A stretch of DNA of 64,000 nt from assembly GCF_900114675.1 (NCBI RefSeq), contig NZ_FOZM01000004.1:38762-102761 (forward strand), read 5' to 3'. The position numbers and the translations under genes are program-made. Source of the DNA: Yoonia litorea (GTDB lineage Bacteria > Pseudomonadota > Alphaproteobacteria > Rhodobacterales > Rhodobacteraceae). This document shows, piece after piece, positions 1 through 10,584 of the stretch; the stretch's first letter is position 1, and every line of letters starts with the position of its first letter. The notes under the pieces are model-generated. The model saw nothing but the letters and a program-made list of their open reading frames with translations. It did no database searches and was not told where the DNA came from.

Positions 1-311
1 AAGGCAATCGGCATCACCTGCCCGATCACATCGACGAACGGCGCGCCAAAATCGGCCGCCATATGCAGCGTGTCCTCAAGGCTCTCAATCGTTTTGGGAA
101 ACGCCACGATCAGTGGCGTCAGCCCATTCGCCTGCATATGCGGGCGGACGGCGTGGGCCGTCGCCACATCAGAGGCACCCAGATCAATCGCCATGCCGTC
201 GAACCCGGCGCTCGCCACCATTTCACAGACCTGATCATAAGGCAGCTTCACGCCCGTCTGATCATGGGGCTGCATCGCCCAAAGCGAGGTGTAGACCTGT
301 AGCCGCCTCAC
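1..311 (-). CDS. Sugar phosphate isomerase/epimerase family protein (N-terminal part)
   Basis: Partial gene running off the left edge. Translating the minus strand from a GTG at 311 gives about 103 uninterrupted residues beginning MRRLQVYTSLWAMQ. The pattern of short strands (LQVYTSLWAM, GFDGMAIDLG, LTPLIVAFP) followed by helices looks like the first strands of an AP-endonuclease-2-type TIM barrel, the fold of sugar isomerases and epimerases. The GTG overlaps the desaturase stop as GTGA, so the two are probably translationally coupled in one operon. The catalytic metal ligands lie in the missing part, so the substrate cannot be named. The family call is inferred from the fold pattern and is moderate. 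Confidence 0.55.
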   Translation of the reverse strand, partial: MRRLQVYTSLWAMQPHDQTGVKLPYDQVCEMVASAGFDGMAIDLGASDVATAHAVRPHMQANGLTPLIVAFPKTIESLEDTLHMAADFGAPFVDVIGQVMPIA

Positions 312-1291
312 TCGGCTGGCATCCGCACTGTGCGACCACCGGAACGCGGGATGACCCAGACCTCATCCATCGGGTACTGGCTTTCATCCTTGGCCATGAG
401 CTTCCCGATCACCTCGATCTGGAATTCGATCCAGCCCATGCGATGCACCTCGCCCGCCTTGTCCTCGATCTTGTCGTTGAGTTCCTTCAGCTTCCAGAAG
501 GGCACCGCAGGAAACGTATGATGCGCGGTGTGATAGGGCATCTGCCAGCACAGCCAGTTCTGGAAGGCATTGGCGCGGGTCGAGCGGGTGTTTTCCATGA
601 TGTCGTTCTCATGGCTGAGACCCAGATGTTCGATCGTGTTCTGCAACTGATGAACAGGCTTGGTCAGGATCATCGGAAGCAACCAAAAGGTCACCGCAAA
701 CCACGACCCTGCAATAACCGAAGCGAATGCGATCAGCGCATAGCCTGCCAGATGCAACCGGCTTTCGAGAATGACCTTGGCCTCTTCTTCCTTGCGGATG
801 AACGGCTCGATGATCACGCCGGACGCGCGCCGCACGACACCGAACACACGGTTGCGCCAATAGGTGATGCCGGTCAGCCAGAGAAGATAGGTCCGTATCG
901 TGTAGGGCTCGCGGACCAACTCGCCGTCACGCTCCCAGTTCTGCGTGTACTGGTGATGGGCAAAATGCATGATCTGGTCAAAGTCGCGCGGGAAAATCTG
1001 GATAAAGCCGATGATGCGGCCAAAGACCTCGTTCAGCTTGCGGGTCTTGAAGACAGTGGCGTGCGACAGCTCATGCTGTGCCGCATAGAGAAAGTTCAAG
1101 AGCACACCCAGCGCCGCACCTGTCACCCAGACCCAACCCGTCCCCATCGCCTGCCAGTGCAAGAGCCCCACCAAAAGGATCGCACCAAGATGGCTGCCCA
1201 TCTGGATCGCGCCCCTCAGATCAGAACGGGCCGAGAGGTCTTTCAACTCGACAGGCGTCAGCAGCTTGCGGCGGGAAAAACTGGCTTCCAT
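308..1291 (-). CDS. Membrane fatty acid desaturase family protein
   Basis: 327-residue integral membrane desaturase. The three histidine boxes of the family, which hold the diiron centre, are visible: HELSH (73-77), HFAHH (109-113) and HTAHH (254-258), with an extra QNTIEHLGLSH segment near 218-227. Hydrophobic segments lie at about 33-70 and 185-210. The ATG at 1291 is preferred to upstream in-frame codons because GGAG sits just 5' of it and the protein then starts directly before the first membrane segment. Substrate position is unknown. The gene is followed by the isomerase-like gene with a GTGA overlap. About 70 bp upstream is a five-unit array of 11-bp repeats oriented towards this gene, so shared control with the MFS gene near 19.4 kb is likely. 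Confidence 0.85.
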   Translation of the reverse strand: MEASFSRRKLLTPVELKDLSARSDLRGAIQMGSHLGAILLVGLLHWQAMGTGWVWVTGAALGVLLNFLYAAQHELSHATVFKTRKLNEVFGRIIGFIQIFPRDFDQIMHFAHHQYTQNWERDGELVREPYTIRTYLLWLTGITYWRNRVFGVVRRASGVIIEPFIRKEEEAKVILESRLHLAGYALIAFASVIAGSWFAVTFWLLPMILTKPVHQLQNTIEHLGLSHENDIMENTRSTRANAFQNWLCWQMPYHTAHHTFPAVPFWKLKELNDKIEDKAGEVHRMGWIEFQIEVIGKLMAKDESQYPMDEVWVIPRSGGRTVRMPAE

Positions 1292-1318
1292 GGTGATCTC
1301 CTTGCCGCAAAACCTTAG

Positions 1319-3523
<2,205 letters not shown>

Positions 3524-3678
3524 ATCATAGCAGAAATGACAGGCGCAGCCCGGCAGCGGGCTGTTTCCACTTGTTCATCAAACGGATTGTTACCCCCGTA
3601 TTGTCAGGCATTTGTCCCATTCCTGCCTGATTTCAGTGCGACGAAAACAAAAGAAATTTTGTTTGTACGGATGTTTGC

Positions 3679-4584
3679 ATGGACCGCCTGACCGAAATGG
3701 AAGCCTTCGCCACCGTTGTTGATCAAGGGGGGTTCACCGATGCAGCCAAGAAGATGGGCATTTCAAAGTCGGCCGTTTCCAAGCACGTTTCCTCACTTGA
3801 AGCACGCCTTGGCGCGCGCCTTCTGAACCGCACCACACGGCGCGTCAGCCCAACCGAGATCGGTCTCGCCTATTATGACCGCGCACGTCGCGTGCTCAAT
3901 GACGCAGGCGAAGCTGATGCCTTGGTCTCTTCCATGCAATCGGCCCCTTCGGGACTACTTCGGATCAGCGTTGCAACCGACTTCGGCGTCAATCACATGT
4001 CACCGGTTCTGGGTGACTTCCTCAATGAGTTTCCAGAAATCACCGTCAACATGGTCTTGAACAACCGCTTTGTTGAGCTGATTTCCGAAGGCTTCGACAT
4101 GGCAGTGCGCATTGGTGAGCTTGAGGACAACACCCTTCGCGCACGCAAGCTGACCGAAACGACCATCCGCATGATCGCAAGCCCTGCCTATTTCGAGCGC
4201 TACGGGCGCCCTGAAAAGATTGATGATCTCAACGAACACAAGTTGCTGCACTATTCCAATCAGGCCAACTCCGCGGTCTGGAAACTGACAGCGCCATCCG
4301 GTGAAAAACGGCAGGTGCGCACAGCAGGCTGGCTGACCGTGAATGACGGCCAGTCGTTGCTGAATGCCTGCATCAGCGGTCTTGGAATTGCATATCTGCC
4401 AAGCTTTCTTTTCGCCGAGGCCATGGAAAGCGGCCTTGTCGAGGACGTGATCCCCGACCTGCCAAAAGAAACCAAAGGCATCTACGCGGTTTATCCACCA
4501 GGCCGTTTCACCCAGCCAAAGGTCCGCGCCTTTATTGACTTCCTCGTTCACGCGTTCGCGGAAAAAGGCCCTGATCGCTGGTAG
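3679..4584 (+). CDS. LysR-family transcriptional regulator
   Basis: 301 residues. The N-terminal winged helix-turn-helix is clear (MDRLTEMEAFATVVDQGGF, then AAKKMGISKSAVSKHVSSLE, 1-60), and the remaining 210 residues have the two-lobed periplasmic-binding-like effector domain, including FDMAVRIGELEDNTLRARK. It belongs to the branch annotated as DNA-binding regulators of the AaeR/DsdC-like type. It lies 155 bp downstream of fadH on the same strand, with no divergent target gene next to it, so its regulon cannot be read from context. Its end is convergent with the OmpA-like gene. Confidence 0.9.
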   Translation: MDRLTEMEAFATVVDQGGFTDAAKKMGISKSAVSKHVSSLEARLGARLLNRTTRRVSPTEIGLAYYDRARRVLNDAGEADALVSSMQSAPSGLLRISVATDFGVNHMSPVLGDFLNEFPEITVNMVLNNRFVELISEGFDMAVRIGELEDNTLRARKLTETTIRMIASPAYFERYGRPEKIDDLNEHKLLHYSNQANSAVWKLTAPSGEKRQVRTAGWLTVNDGQSLLNACISGLGIAYLPSFLFAEAMESGLVEDVIPDLPKETKGIYAVYPPGRFTQPKVRAFIDFLVHAFAEKGPDRW

Positions 4585-4608
4585 ACCGGCTAGCAGGTTT
4601 CTCAACCA

Positions 4609-5544
4609 CTACTCTTTGATACTGGTGACAATCACCTCGACCCTGCGGTTTGCCTCTCGCCCTTCTTCGGTCAGATTGTTCCCGATTGGCGCAAGATACC
4701 CCATACCTTCGGCTTCAAGCTGTCGTCTTGGCACGCCGTAGACGCTGACCAGTCTTTCCAGCACCGACGCAGCGCGCCGTTTGGACAGGGCGATGTTTGC
4801 CTCTAGCCCACCTTCCGCATCCGTATGCCCGACCAATGCAACGGTGCGTTGCGGAAACCGGAAGAGGTAATCTGCAAGTTCCTGCAACGACGCATACGGG
4901 CCCTCGCCCAGTTGCGCCGATCCGGTTTCAAAGGTCAGATCAGACAGGATGCTGCGCCCCACCTCTTCAAGTTGGGCCGCCAGATCAACGTCCTGTCCGG
5001 TTTCAAAGGACCGCAGTGGCGCAGCATCAGCACCCTGCACGATGGATGGCATCGCTGCCGGAGAGATTGACGTCACTTCCACAAACCCTGCTTCTGCTGT
5101 CCGGCTGACAAAGAGGGTCACATATTCCTCTCCTTCAGCGGTCGTGCGAACGGCTGTCAGAAAGCGGAAGTCGCCGATGTTGATCCGCATTTCAGGCGGC
5201 GGGAAAGTATCAACAGCGAAGCGGAAGTCGAAACCGCCGCAGGCTTCGGTCTGGCATTCAAAGAGGATGCGGAATCTGTCATTGCGAAGCTGCTCGCGCA
5301 ACGGACGCAAGATCTGGAGCGTGGTCAGGGATTGGGCAGAGATACGCCAGGCCTGTCGCACGACACGACCCTCGACCGTCTGCATGGGGAGCGCACCGTT
5401 TTCCCAGATGCCCATCGGCAAAGCGTAGCTATCAACCGCCTGCACCTCATCACGCATAAGGTCCGCATTGCTGGGGAATTGCAGGCCCTCTGCCGTGGCC
5501 ATGCCCGCAAGTGCCGCAAAGACAAGAGCCGTCCTGACGATCAT
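4609..5544 (-). CDS. OmpA-family periplasmic/outer-membrane protein
   Basis: 311 residues with an 18-residue signal peptide (MIVRTALVFAALAGMATA). The middle (20-190) matches nothing I recognise and has one cysteine pair (CQTEACG). The C-terminal ~110 residues are an OmpA/Pal-type peptidoglycan-binding domain: LTFETGSAQL, VGHTDAEGG, LSKRRAASV and NRRVEVIV are its usual blocks, with the Asp and Arg that bind diaminopimelate. The protein probably anchors in or near the outer membrane and grips the cell wall. The start overlaps the stop of the AhpD-like gene as ATGA, making it the last gene of a four-gene operon. Confidence 0.88.
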   Translation of the reverse strand: MIVRTALVFAALAGMATAEGLQFPSNADLMRDEVQAVDSYALPMGIWENGALPMQTVEGRVVRQAWRISAQSLTTLQILRPLREQLRNDRFRILFECQTEACGGFDFRFAVDTFPPPEMRINIGDFRFLTAVRTTAEGEEYVTLFVSRTAEAGFVEVTSISPAAMPSIVQGADAAPLRSFETGQDVDLAAQLEEVGRSILSDLTFETGSAQLGEGPYASLQELADYLFRFPQRTVALVGHTDAEGGLEANIALSKRRAASVLERLVSVYGVPRRQLEAEGMGYLAPIGNNLTEEGREANRRVEVIVTSIKE

Positions 5545-6107
5545 CTGGCCTGCGCGTGGTAGTCGTCGTTGGGCCGCATATCGGTGGCTGAGGCGATGCG
5601 GTTGCTCATGTTGTAAAAGCCTGCGGTTGCCGCAATGTCCCAGATATCGCGGTCGCTGAAACCGACATCGCGCAGGGCCTGACGGTGTGCCTCTTCGATC
5701 TTGGCGCTGGCCACCGTCATCATCTCGGCAAATTCCAGCATCGCCCGCTGCCGCGCATCAAGTGCCGCAACCCGCCAGTTCATAACCAGCATTTCGCCAA
5801 GTTTGGGATCACCGGAAAGCTGCCGGACGGCCGCGCCATGTGCTGTCAGACAATAGTAGCATTTGTTGATTGACGAGACAGTCACCGCGATCATCTCGCG
5901 TTCAAGTTTTGACAGACCACTGTCGGCCAGCATCACGTCATTGTAGAGCGCCGTAAACGCGTTCAGCTTGTCGATATCAAAGGCGTAGGCGCGCAACACA
6001 TTCGGCACCATCCCCAGCTTTTCCTGACAGATATCAAAGTATTTCTGCGTTGCCTCAGGCAGCGGATCCACCATCGGCAGATCGAGGGCGGTGGGTTGGT
6101 CAGTCAA
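5541..6107 (-). CDS. AhpD-like peroxidase-related protein (carboxymuconolactone decarboxylase family)
   Basis: 188 residues from a TTG at 6107 that has GGAG 9 bp upstream; the longer open frame to 6149 would start inside the preceding gene. The CxxC active site of the AhpD family is present as KCYYCLTAHG, where the cysteine pair and the following histidine carry out peroxide or disulfide chemistry. The rest is the all-helical AhpD fold (LSKLEREMIAVTVSSIN, FSDRDIWDIAATAGFYNMSNR). A role in reducing organic peroxides is likely, but partner and substrate are unknown. It starts 4 bp after the GNAT gene stop and overlaps the OmpA-like gene. Confidence 0.85.
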   Translation of the reverse strand: MTDQPTALDLPMVDPLPEATQKYFDICQEKLGMVPNVLRAYAFDIDKLNAFTALYNDVMLADSGLSKLEREMIAVTVSSINKCYYCLTAHGAAVRQLSGDPKLGEMLVMNWRVAALDARQRAMLEFAEMMTVASAKIEEAHRQALRDVGFSDRDIWDIAATAGFYNMSNRIASATDMRPNDDYHAQAR

Positions 6108-6111
6108 TCTC

Positions 6112-6837
6112 TTACTCCGGCAAAATCCGATAGTGATACTGTCCCACAAGCGTCATGCCGAGGGAAGTGTAGAGCGCGTTGGCACCTTCGTTCGCCTGCG
6201 TCGTCACCAAGGTCAGATAGTCTGCCCCGTGTTCCTGCGCCCAGAACGCAACCGCCCGCGTCAGATGCCGCGCCAGACCCTGACGGCGGTGATCTGCAGC
6301 GATTTCGAGGGCATGGATCATGGCACAATCTGCAGCGATGCCTGCAAACACGGTGCCTGCAGGCCGGTCGTTCAGTCGTCCGAGGATCGTGGTTTTGGGG
6401 TGTCTGGCCCGATCCATGACATCAAGACGCCCTTGCTCGATCCCGCCTGCGGCCCAGACTTCTGCCTGCACAGCAAGCGGTGGCCAGACCGTAAAGGCGG
6501 TAACCGGTGGCGGACGCTCCGTGGCGATACGCGCGACCGGCGCGGCATAGAGGTTAACCGGATCCTTGATCTGATAACCGCGTGCTGCGAGCATCTCATC
6601 AAGATCGGCGTCTGCCTCTCTGATCATGAAAAGAGGGACCTGTCCGACCTCGCGCATGGCGGCCTCCGCGTCGGAGATGTCAAAGTTGGTAAAGTCCGCC
6701 TCAACTGTCGCTGCAGAAACACGGCTTCCGCCCTTGCCGTCGATCCTGATCACCCAAGGGCCAACGGCGCGTTTGGCAAACGCAGGCCAGGTCCCATCAA
6801 TAACAGCGTAGAGCTTTTCAACACTGGGAAGTGTCAT
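6112..6837 (-). CDS. GNAT-family N-acetyltransferase
   Basis: 241 residues. The C-terminal half shows the acetyl-CoA pyrophosphate-binding motif A as EIAADHRRQGLARHL, preceded by the strand CAMIHALEIAAD and followed by the motif B region ALYTSLGM. The N-terminal ~110 residues resemble a second, degenerate GNAT fold, as in tandem GNAT proteins. The acceptor substrate cannot be told. It starts in a 4-bp overlap with the cinA-like gene and stops 4 bp before the AhpD-like start, so it sits in the middle of a four-gene operon. Confidence 0.85.
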   Translation of the reverse strand: MTLPSVEKLYAVIDGTWPAFAKRAVGPWVIRIDGKGGSRVSAATVEADFTNFDISDAEAAMREVGQVPLFMIREADADLDEMLAARGYQIKDPVNLYAAPVARIATERPPPVTAFTVWPPLAVQAEVWAAGGIEQGRLDVMDRARHPKTTILGRLNDRPAGTVFAGIAADCAMIHALEIAADHRRQGLARHLTRAVAFWAQEHGADYLTLVTTQANEGANALYTSLGMTLVGQYHYRILPE

Positions 6838-7556
6838 TCAGAATAAAGTCTTTCCAAAGTAGCCATCGCCGCATCCAGCTCTTCTGCATCTGTGCCGCGA
6901 ACGACAATATTGGACCCATAGATACCGTCTTTTTGAAACGGATACGACCCGACAGAAAGCGTCGGGTGTTCTTGCGCAAATTTACCCAATGGCCCTGCAA
7001 GATCCCCCTCCCCCCGCATCAGGGGCAGGGTCCGCGACAAAAGCGGCGCGCCACCTGTGAGTGTTGGCAGGATACTGGCCACCATCGCCTGAAACACAGA
7101 TGGCACGCCCGCCATGACATGGACGTTGCGCAGGGTAAAACCGGGGGCTGTGCTGACCGGGTTTTCAATCAGGGTGGCGCTGTCGGGGATGCGGGCCATG
7201 CGCAAACGCGCCTCATTCAAGTCCTGGCCGGATCGGTCATAGTGCGCCTGCAGCAGCGCACGGGCATCGTCGCGCACATCGATATGGTCGTCAAAGGCTG
7301 CTGCGATGCAGTCTGCCGTGATGTCGTCATGGGTGGGACCGATACCACCGCTGGTGAAGACATGGTCATAGGTCTCGCTCAAGGCCTTGACCGCAGCGAT
7401 AATGGCCTCGCGGTCGTCGCTGACCACCCGCACCTCTTTAAGGTCAATCCCGCGCTCGGTCAGTTGACCCGCCAGATAATGCATGTTCGCATCACGCGTC
7501 CGCCCTGACAGGATCTCGTCTCCGATCACAAGCATTGCAGCGGTTGGGTTGGTCAT
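6834..7556 (-). CDS. CinA N-terminal-type molybdopterin-binding-domain protein
   Basis: 240 residues from an ATG at 7556 with AAGGAG upstream. It has the MoCF-biosynthesis fold typical of the competence/damage-inducible protein CinA N-terminal domain: MLVIGDEILSGRTRDAN at the start, TSGGIGPTHDDIT near 75, and NPVSTAPGF near 125. The C-terminal nicotinamide-mononucleotide deamidase domain of full CinA (about 400 residues) is absent, as in the short YfaY-like forms. It is probably a nucleotide pyrophosphatase acting on ADP-ribose-type compounds. It is first in a four-gene operon and divergent from sfsA with 42 bp between the starts. Confidence 0.87.
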   Translation of the reverse strand: MTNPTAAMLVIGDEILSGRTRDANMHYLAGQLTERGIDLKEVRVVSDDREAIIAAVKALSETYDHVFTSGGIGPTHDDITADCIAAAFDDHIDVRDDARALLQAHYDRSGQDLNEARLRMARIPDSATLIENPVSTAPGFTLRNVHVMAGVPSVFQAMVASILPTLTGGAPLLSRTLPLMRGEGDLAGPLGKFAQEHPTLSVGSYPFQKDGIYGSNIVVRGTDAEELDAAMATLERLYSE

Positions 7557-7598
7557 TGCGAGGTTCTCCTTGGTGCTACAAATGGTTATAGGCCGCAT

Positions 7599-8300
7599 AT
7601 GGAATTTGCCACGCCTCTTGTCCCTGCCCGCCTGATCAAACGCTACAAACGGTTTCTGGCTGACGTTTTGCTTGAGGACAGGCGCGAAGTGACCGCCCAT
7701 TGTGCAAACCCGGGCTCAATGATGGGGCTGGCCAAACCCGGCACGAAAGTCTGGCTTGAGCCGAATGATGACCCAAAAAAGAAGCTCAAGTTCGGGTGGC
7801 GTCTGGTGGATCACGAAAACGGGCATTTCACTGGGGTCGACACCAGCATTCCGAACCGCGCCTTGAAGACCGCCCTCATGGCGCATCAGGTGCCTGGCCT
7901 GCCGCCCTATGATCTTGTGCGGGCAGAGGTGAAATACGGGCAGAACAGCCGGATCGATTTCCTGCTCGCTGGCGATGGACCTGACACATATGTCGAAGTG
8001 AAAAGCGTCACCCTGTCACGCCGGTCAGGACTGGCCGAGTTTCCCGATAGTGTGACTGCGCGCGGCGCCAAGCACCTTGAAGAACTGGCCGCCATGGTGG
8101 CTGAGGGCCACCGGGCCATCATGTTCTATCTGGTCCAACGCACTGATTGCACGCGCGTTACGCTCGCTGCGGATATTGATCCCGCCTACCACGCCGCCTT
8201 TGACCGCGCCCATGCGGCTGGTGTGCAAGTTCTGGCGATGGACTGTCAGATCAGCCCGGACGCGATTGACCTTGGGAAACCGCTTCCCTTCCAACCCTAG
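7599..8300 (+). CDS. sfsA: SfsA, sugar fermentation stimulation protein homolog
   Basis: 233 residues, matching the 234 of E. coli SfsA. Characteristic blocks are RRYKRF-like RLIKRYKRFLADV, HCANPGSM, GVDTSIPNRAL, YVEVKSVTL, FPDSVTARGAKHLEEL and FYLVQRTDC. The EVKSVTL and FPD blocks form a predicted nuclease-like core, but the molecular function of the family is unsettled; it was first described as a regulator of maltose metabolism that binds DNA. It lies just upstream of map on the same strand, as is common in alphaproteobacteria. Confidence 0.93.
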   Translation: MEFATPLVPARLIKRYKRFLADVLLEDRREVTAHCANPGSMMGLAKPGTKVWLEPNDDPKKKLKFGWRLVDHENGHFTGVDTSIPNRALKTALMAHQVPGLPPYDLVRAEVKYGQNSRIDFLLAGDGPDTYVEVKSVTLSRRSGLAEFPDSVTARGAKHLEELAAMVAEGHRAIMFYLVQRTDCTRVTLAADIDPAYHAAFDRAHAAGVQVLAMDCQISPDAIDLGKPLPFQP

Positions 8301-8354
8301 AACTCTGCGATCCGATCCCTTATGTGGCGTGCAAGCAGACGAAGGACCGCGATT

Positions 8355-9167
8355 GTGGAAACGAACAAAGCCCGCCTGACCAAAGATGGTATCCGCATCT
8401 ATGACCCTGCCGATCATGTCGGCATGGCCAAGGCCGGTGCGCTGGCCGCAAAGATACTGGACGATATTGCAGCCCATGTCTTTCCGGGACAGACGACTGG
8501 TGAGATTGATCGTTTGATCACGCAATGGGTGGAAGAAGCAGAAGCAACCTCTGCCACGATCGGCTACAAGGGCTATCAGCATGCAAGCTGTATCTCGGTA
8601 AACCATGTCGTTTGCCACGGTATTCCGGGCGACAAGGTGCTCAAGGACGGCGATATTCTGAACATCGACGTCACAGTGATCGTGGATGGTTGGTTCGGTG
8701 ACACCAGCCGCATGTATGTGGCAGGCAAGCCCAGCCGCAAAGCCGAGCGTCTGATCCAGGTGACCCATGACGCCCTGATGAAAGGGATCGAAGCTGCGAA
8801 ACCCGGCAACACCTTTGGCGATATCGGCCATGCGATCCAGCTTTATGCCGAAAGCCACCGCATGTCGGTGGTCCGCGATTTCTGCGGCCATGGTCTGGGA
8901 CGCGTGTTCCACGCCCCGCCGAACGTCCTGCACTACGGTCGCCCCGGCACAGGTGCGCGGCTGGAAGAAGGCATGTTTTTTACGATTGAGCCGATGATCA
9001 ACCTTGGCCGGCCTGAGACGAAAGTACTGGCGGACGACTGGACGGCTGTCACCCGCGACAAATCGCTGTCCGCGCAGTTCGAACACTCCATCGGGATCAC
9101 TGCTGACGGATGCGAGATCTTCACGATCTCGCCTGCAGGCAAGTTCCATCCGACCTACGAAAGCTGA
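8355..9167 (+). CDS. map: Methionine aminopeptidase, type I
   Basis: 270 residues from the GTG at 8355, which has GAAGGA 9 bp upstream and gives the usual VETNKARLTKDG start; an ATG at 8322 in frame would add 11 residues. It removes the initiator methionine from nascent proteins. The metal-binding residues are visible: the aspartates in NIDVTVIVDGWFGDTSRMY, the histidine in DFCGHGLGRVFH, and the two glutamates in MFFTIEPMI and SAQFEHSIGIT. H79-type histidine is in NHVVCHGIP. It follows sfsA by about 55 bp and ends in a strong terminator hairpin. Confidence 0.95.
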   Translation: METNKARLTKDGIRIYDPADHVGMAKAGALAAKILDDIAAHVFPGQTTGEIDRLITQWVEEAEATSATIGYKGYQHASCISVNHVVCHGIPGDKVLKDGDILNIDVTVIVDGWFGDTSRMYVAGKPSRKAERLIQVTHDALMKGIEAAKPGNTFGDIGHAIQLYAESHRMSVVRDFCGHGLGRVFHAPPNVLHYGRPGTGARLEEGMFFTIEPMINLGRPETKVLADDWTAVTRDKSLSAQFEHSIGITADGCEIFTISPAGKFHPTYES

Positions 9168-9173
9168 GTTTGC

Positions 9174-9200
9174 AGGGGAAATCTCAGCGGGATTTCCCCT
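9174..9200 (+). terminator. Terminator hairpin after map
   Basis: Perfect 10-bp inverted repeat AGGGGAAATC / GATTTCCCCT around a 7-nt loop, starting 7 bp after the map stop codon. A short pyrimidine run (CCCCTCTT) follows, but there is no long U tract. Confidence 0.65.
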
Positions 9201-9301
9201 CTTGCGAATGACTTGCAACTAGACTTTCGCACCCCTATATCAGTGCTGTCGCTAGCGGTGACGCCTTTCCCCAAAAATTGACGACGCAAAGGATGCACCA
9301 C

Positions 9302-10333
9302 ATGCATATCTTCAAACCTGCCGCTGTTGCGGCCGCCATTGGCCTGAGCGCCACGACCCTTACCGCGCAGGAAGTGACATTGCGCTTTCAGCACTTTGTT
9401 TCACCTGCCAGCGCCAATCCCACCTATTTCATGCAGCCTTGGGCTGATGCGATCGAAGAACAGTCCGAAGGCCGCATCAAGGTTGAGCTTTATCCCTTCA
9501 TGCAGCTTGGCGGCTCTGCGCCGAACCAGTACGACCTGATCCGCGATGGTGCGATTGATGGCGGCTGGGTGATCCCCGGCTATCAGCCAAACCGCTTTCC
9601 TGAGGCCGAGGCGATGGAACTGCCCTTTATGACCACCAAATCCGGTGAAGAGGCATCCGCCGCTGCGTGGCAGTTCACGCAAGAATATCTGATGGATGAT
9701 TTTGCCGACGTACACGTCATCGCCGCCCATATGCACGGCCCTGGTATTGTGCATAAGCGTGGTGAAGCGATTGAGACGGTCGAAGACTTCGCCGGTCTGA
9801 AACTGCGCGGCCCGTCGCGCCCTGCAACCCTGCTGCTTGAGGAACTGGGTGCGACACCTATCGGGATGCCTGTGCCTGCCTTTCCTGAGGCCCTGTCCAA
9901 AGGTGTTGTCGATGGCGGCGTGATCACATGGGAAATGTCGCCTTCGCTGAAGCTCAACGAGCTGACAGACAGCCACACGGATGTGGCGGGGGACCGTGCG
10001 CTCTATAACCTCTACTTCATCTGGGCGATGAACAAGGATGTGTATGAGGGCATGCCCGATGACCTCCGTGCGATCATCGACGCCAATTCCGGCATGATGG
10101 CCAGCCAGTGGGCCGGTCGCGCACACGACACCGGCGACGTGATCGGTCGTGATGTCATGGCGGCTGACGGCAACGAAATCGCCGAGCTGTCAGAAGAAGA
10201 AACCGCGCGGATTATGGCCCTCGGTGCCGAGGTCACATCGAACTGGATCACCGAAATGGATGCCAAGGGCTTTGACGGAGCAGCACTGGTCCGCTCTGCG
10301 CAAACCGCTGTGGCTGAGAACCTGCTCGACTAG
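9302..10333 (+). CDS. TRAP transporter solute-binding protein, DctP family (orphan)
   Basis: 343 residues from the ATG at 9302, chosen because AAGG sits 9 bp upstream and the protein then begins with a clean signal peptide (MHIFKPAAVAAAIGLSATTLTA). The mature part has the DctP-type architecture: FQHFVSPASANP, then GRIKVELYPFMQLG, DGAIDGGWV, and the conserved arginine in GLKLRGPSRPA that contacts the substrate carboxylate, followed by PVPAFPEALSKGVVDGG. It should deliver a carboxylate to a TRAP permease. No DctQ/DctM membrane genes are next to it, so the permease must lie elsewhere. It ends in an intrinsic terminator. Confidence 0.92.
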   Translation: MHIFKPAAVAAAIGLSATTLTAQEVTLRFQHFVSPASANPTYFMQPWADAIEEQSEGRIKVELYPFMQLGGSAPNQYDLIRDGAIDGGWVIPGYQPNRFPEAEAMELPFMTTKSGEEASAAAWQFTQEYLMDDFADVHVIAAHMHGPGIVHKRGEAIETVEDFAGLKLRGPSRPATLLLEELGATPIGMPVPAFPEALSKGVVDGGVITWEMSPSLKLNELTDSHTDVAGDRALYNLYFIWAMNKDVYEGMPDDLRAIIDANSGMMASQWAGRAHDTGDVIGRDVMAADGNEIAELSEEETARIMALGAEVTSNWITEMDAKGFDGAALVRSAQTAVAENLLD

Positions 10334-10359
10334 ACAGCAAACACGAACTGAAAAAATGC

Positions 10360-10396
10360 GACCGTTGCGCCCCACTGGCGCAGCGGTCTTTTTATT
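10360..10396 (+). terminator. Rho-independent terminator after the TRAP binding-protein gene
   Basis: 12-bp stem GACCGTTGCGCC / GGCGCAGCGGTC with one G-T pair, 5-nt loop, then TTTTTATTTT. A preceding A run makes it potentially active in both directions. Confidence 0.85.
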
Positions 10397-10584
10397 TTGG
10401 AAGAGCCTCTAGCGCGAAGACCAAGTGACTAATGCAAGCTGAACTCCTAGGTGCTGCACAATACGCAGCACTTCAATGACTAATTCACTCCGCACCTAAA
10501 ACGCATGGCGGTCTCAGTTTGCTCACATTACGATGCGAGATGTAGTCGAAAATATATCATCGCGCCTGAATTATTGAGCCCCGG
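10397..10584. other. Upstream region of the O-antigen-ligase-like gene
   Basis: 188 bp without a gene and AT-richer than its surroundings. It contains a perfect 7-bp inverted repeat GTGCTGC / GCAGCAC at 10451-10471 and two copies of TGACTAAT on either side of it (near 10427 and 10478). This could be an operator for the downstream gene; no known regulator site is recognised. Confidence 0.3.

Noticed and set aside
113..1318. Long plus-strand open frame antisense to the desaturase
   Set aside because: It has no family resemblance, and the minus strand carries a complete desaturase with all three histidine boxes; GC-rich codon use opens the other frames.
8025..9218. 397-codon minus-strand frame over map
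   Set aside because: Shadow of the map coding strand; the map frame has every catalytic residue.
9401..10126. 241-codon minus-strand frame inside the TRAP binding-protein gene
   Set aside because: No domain pattern; the plus frame has a signal peptide and the DctP motifs.
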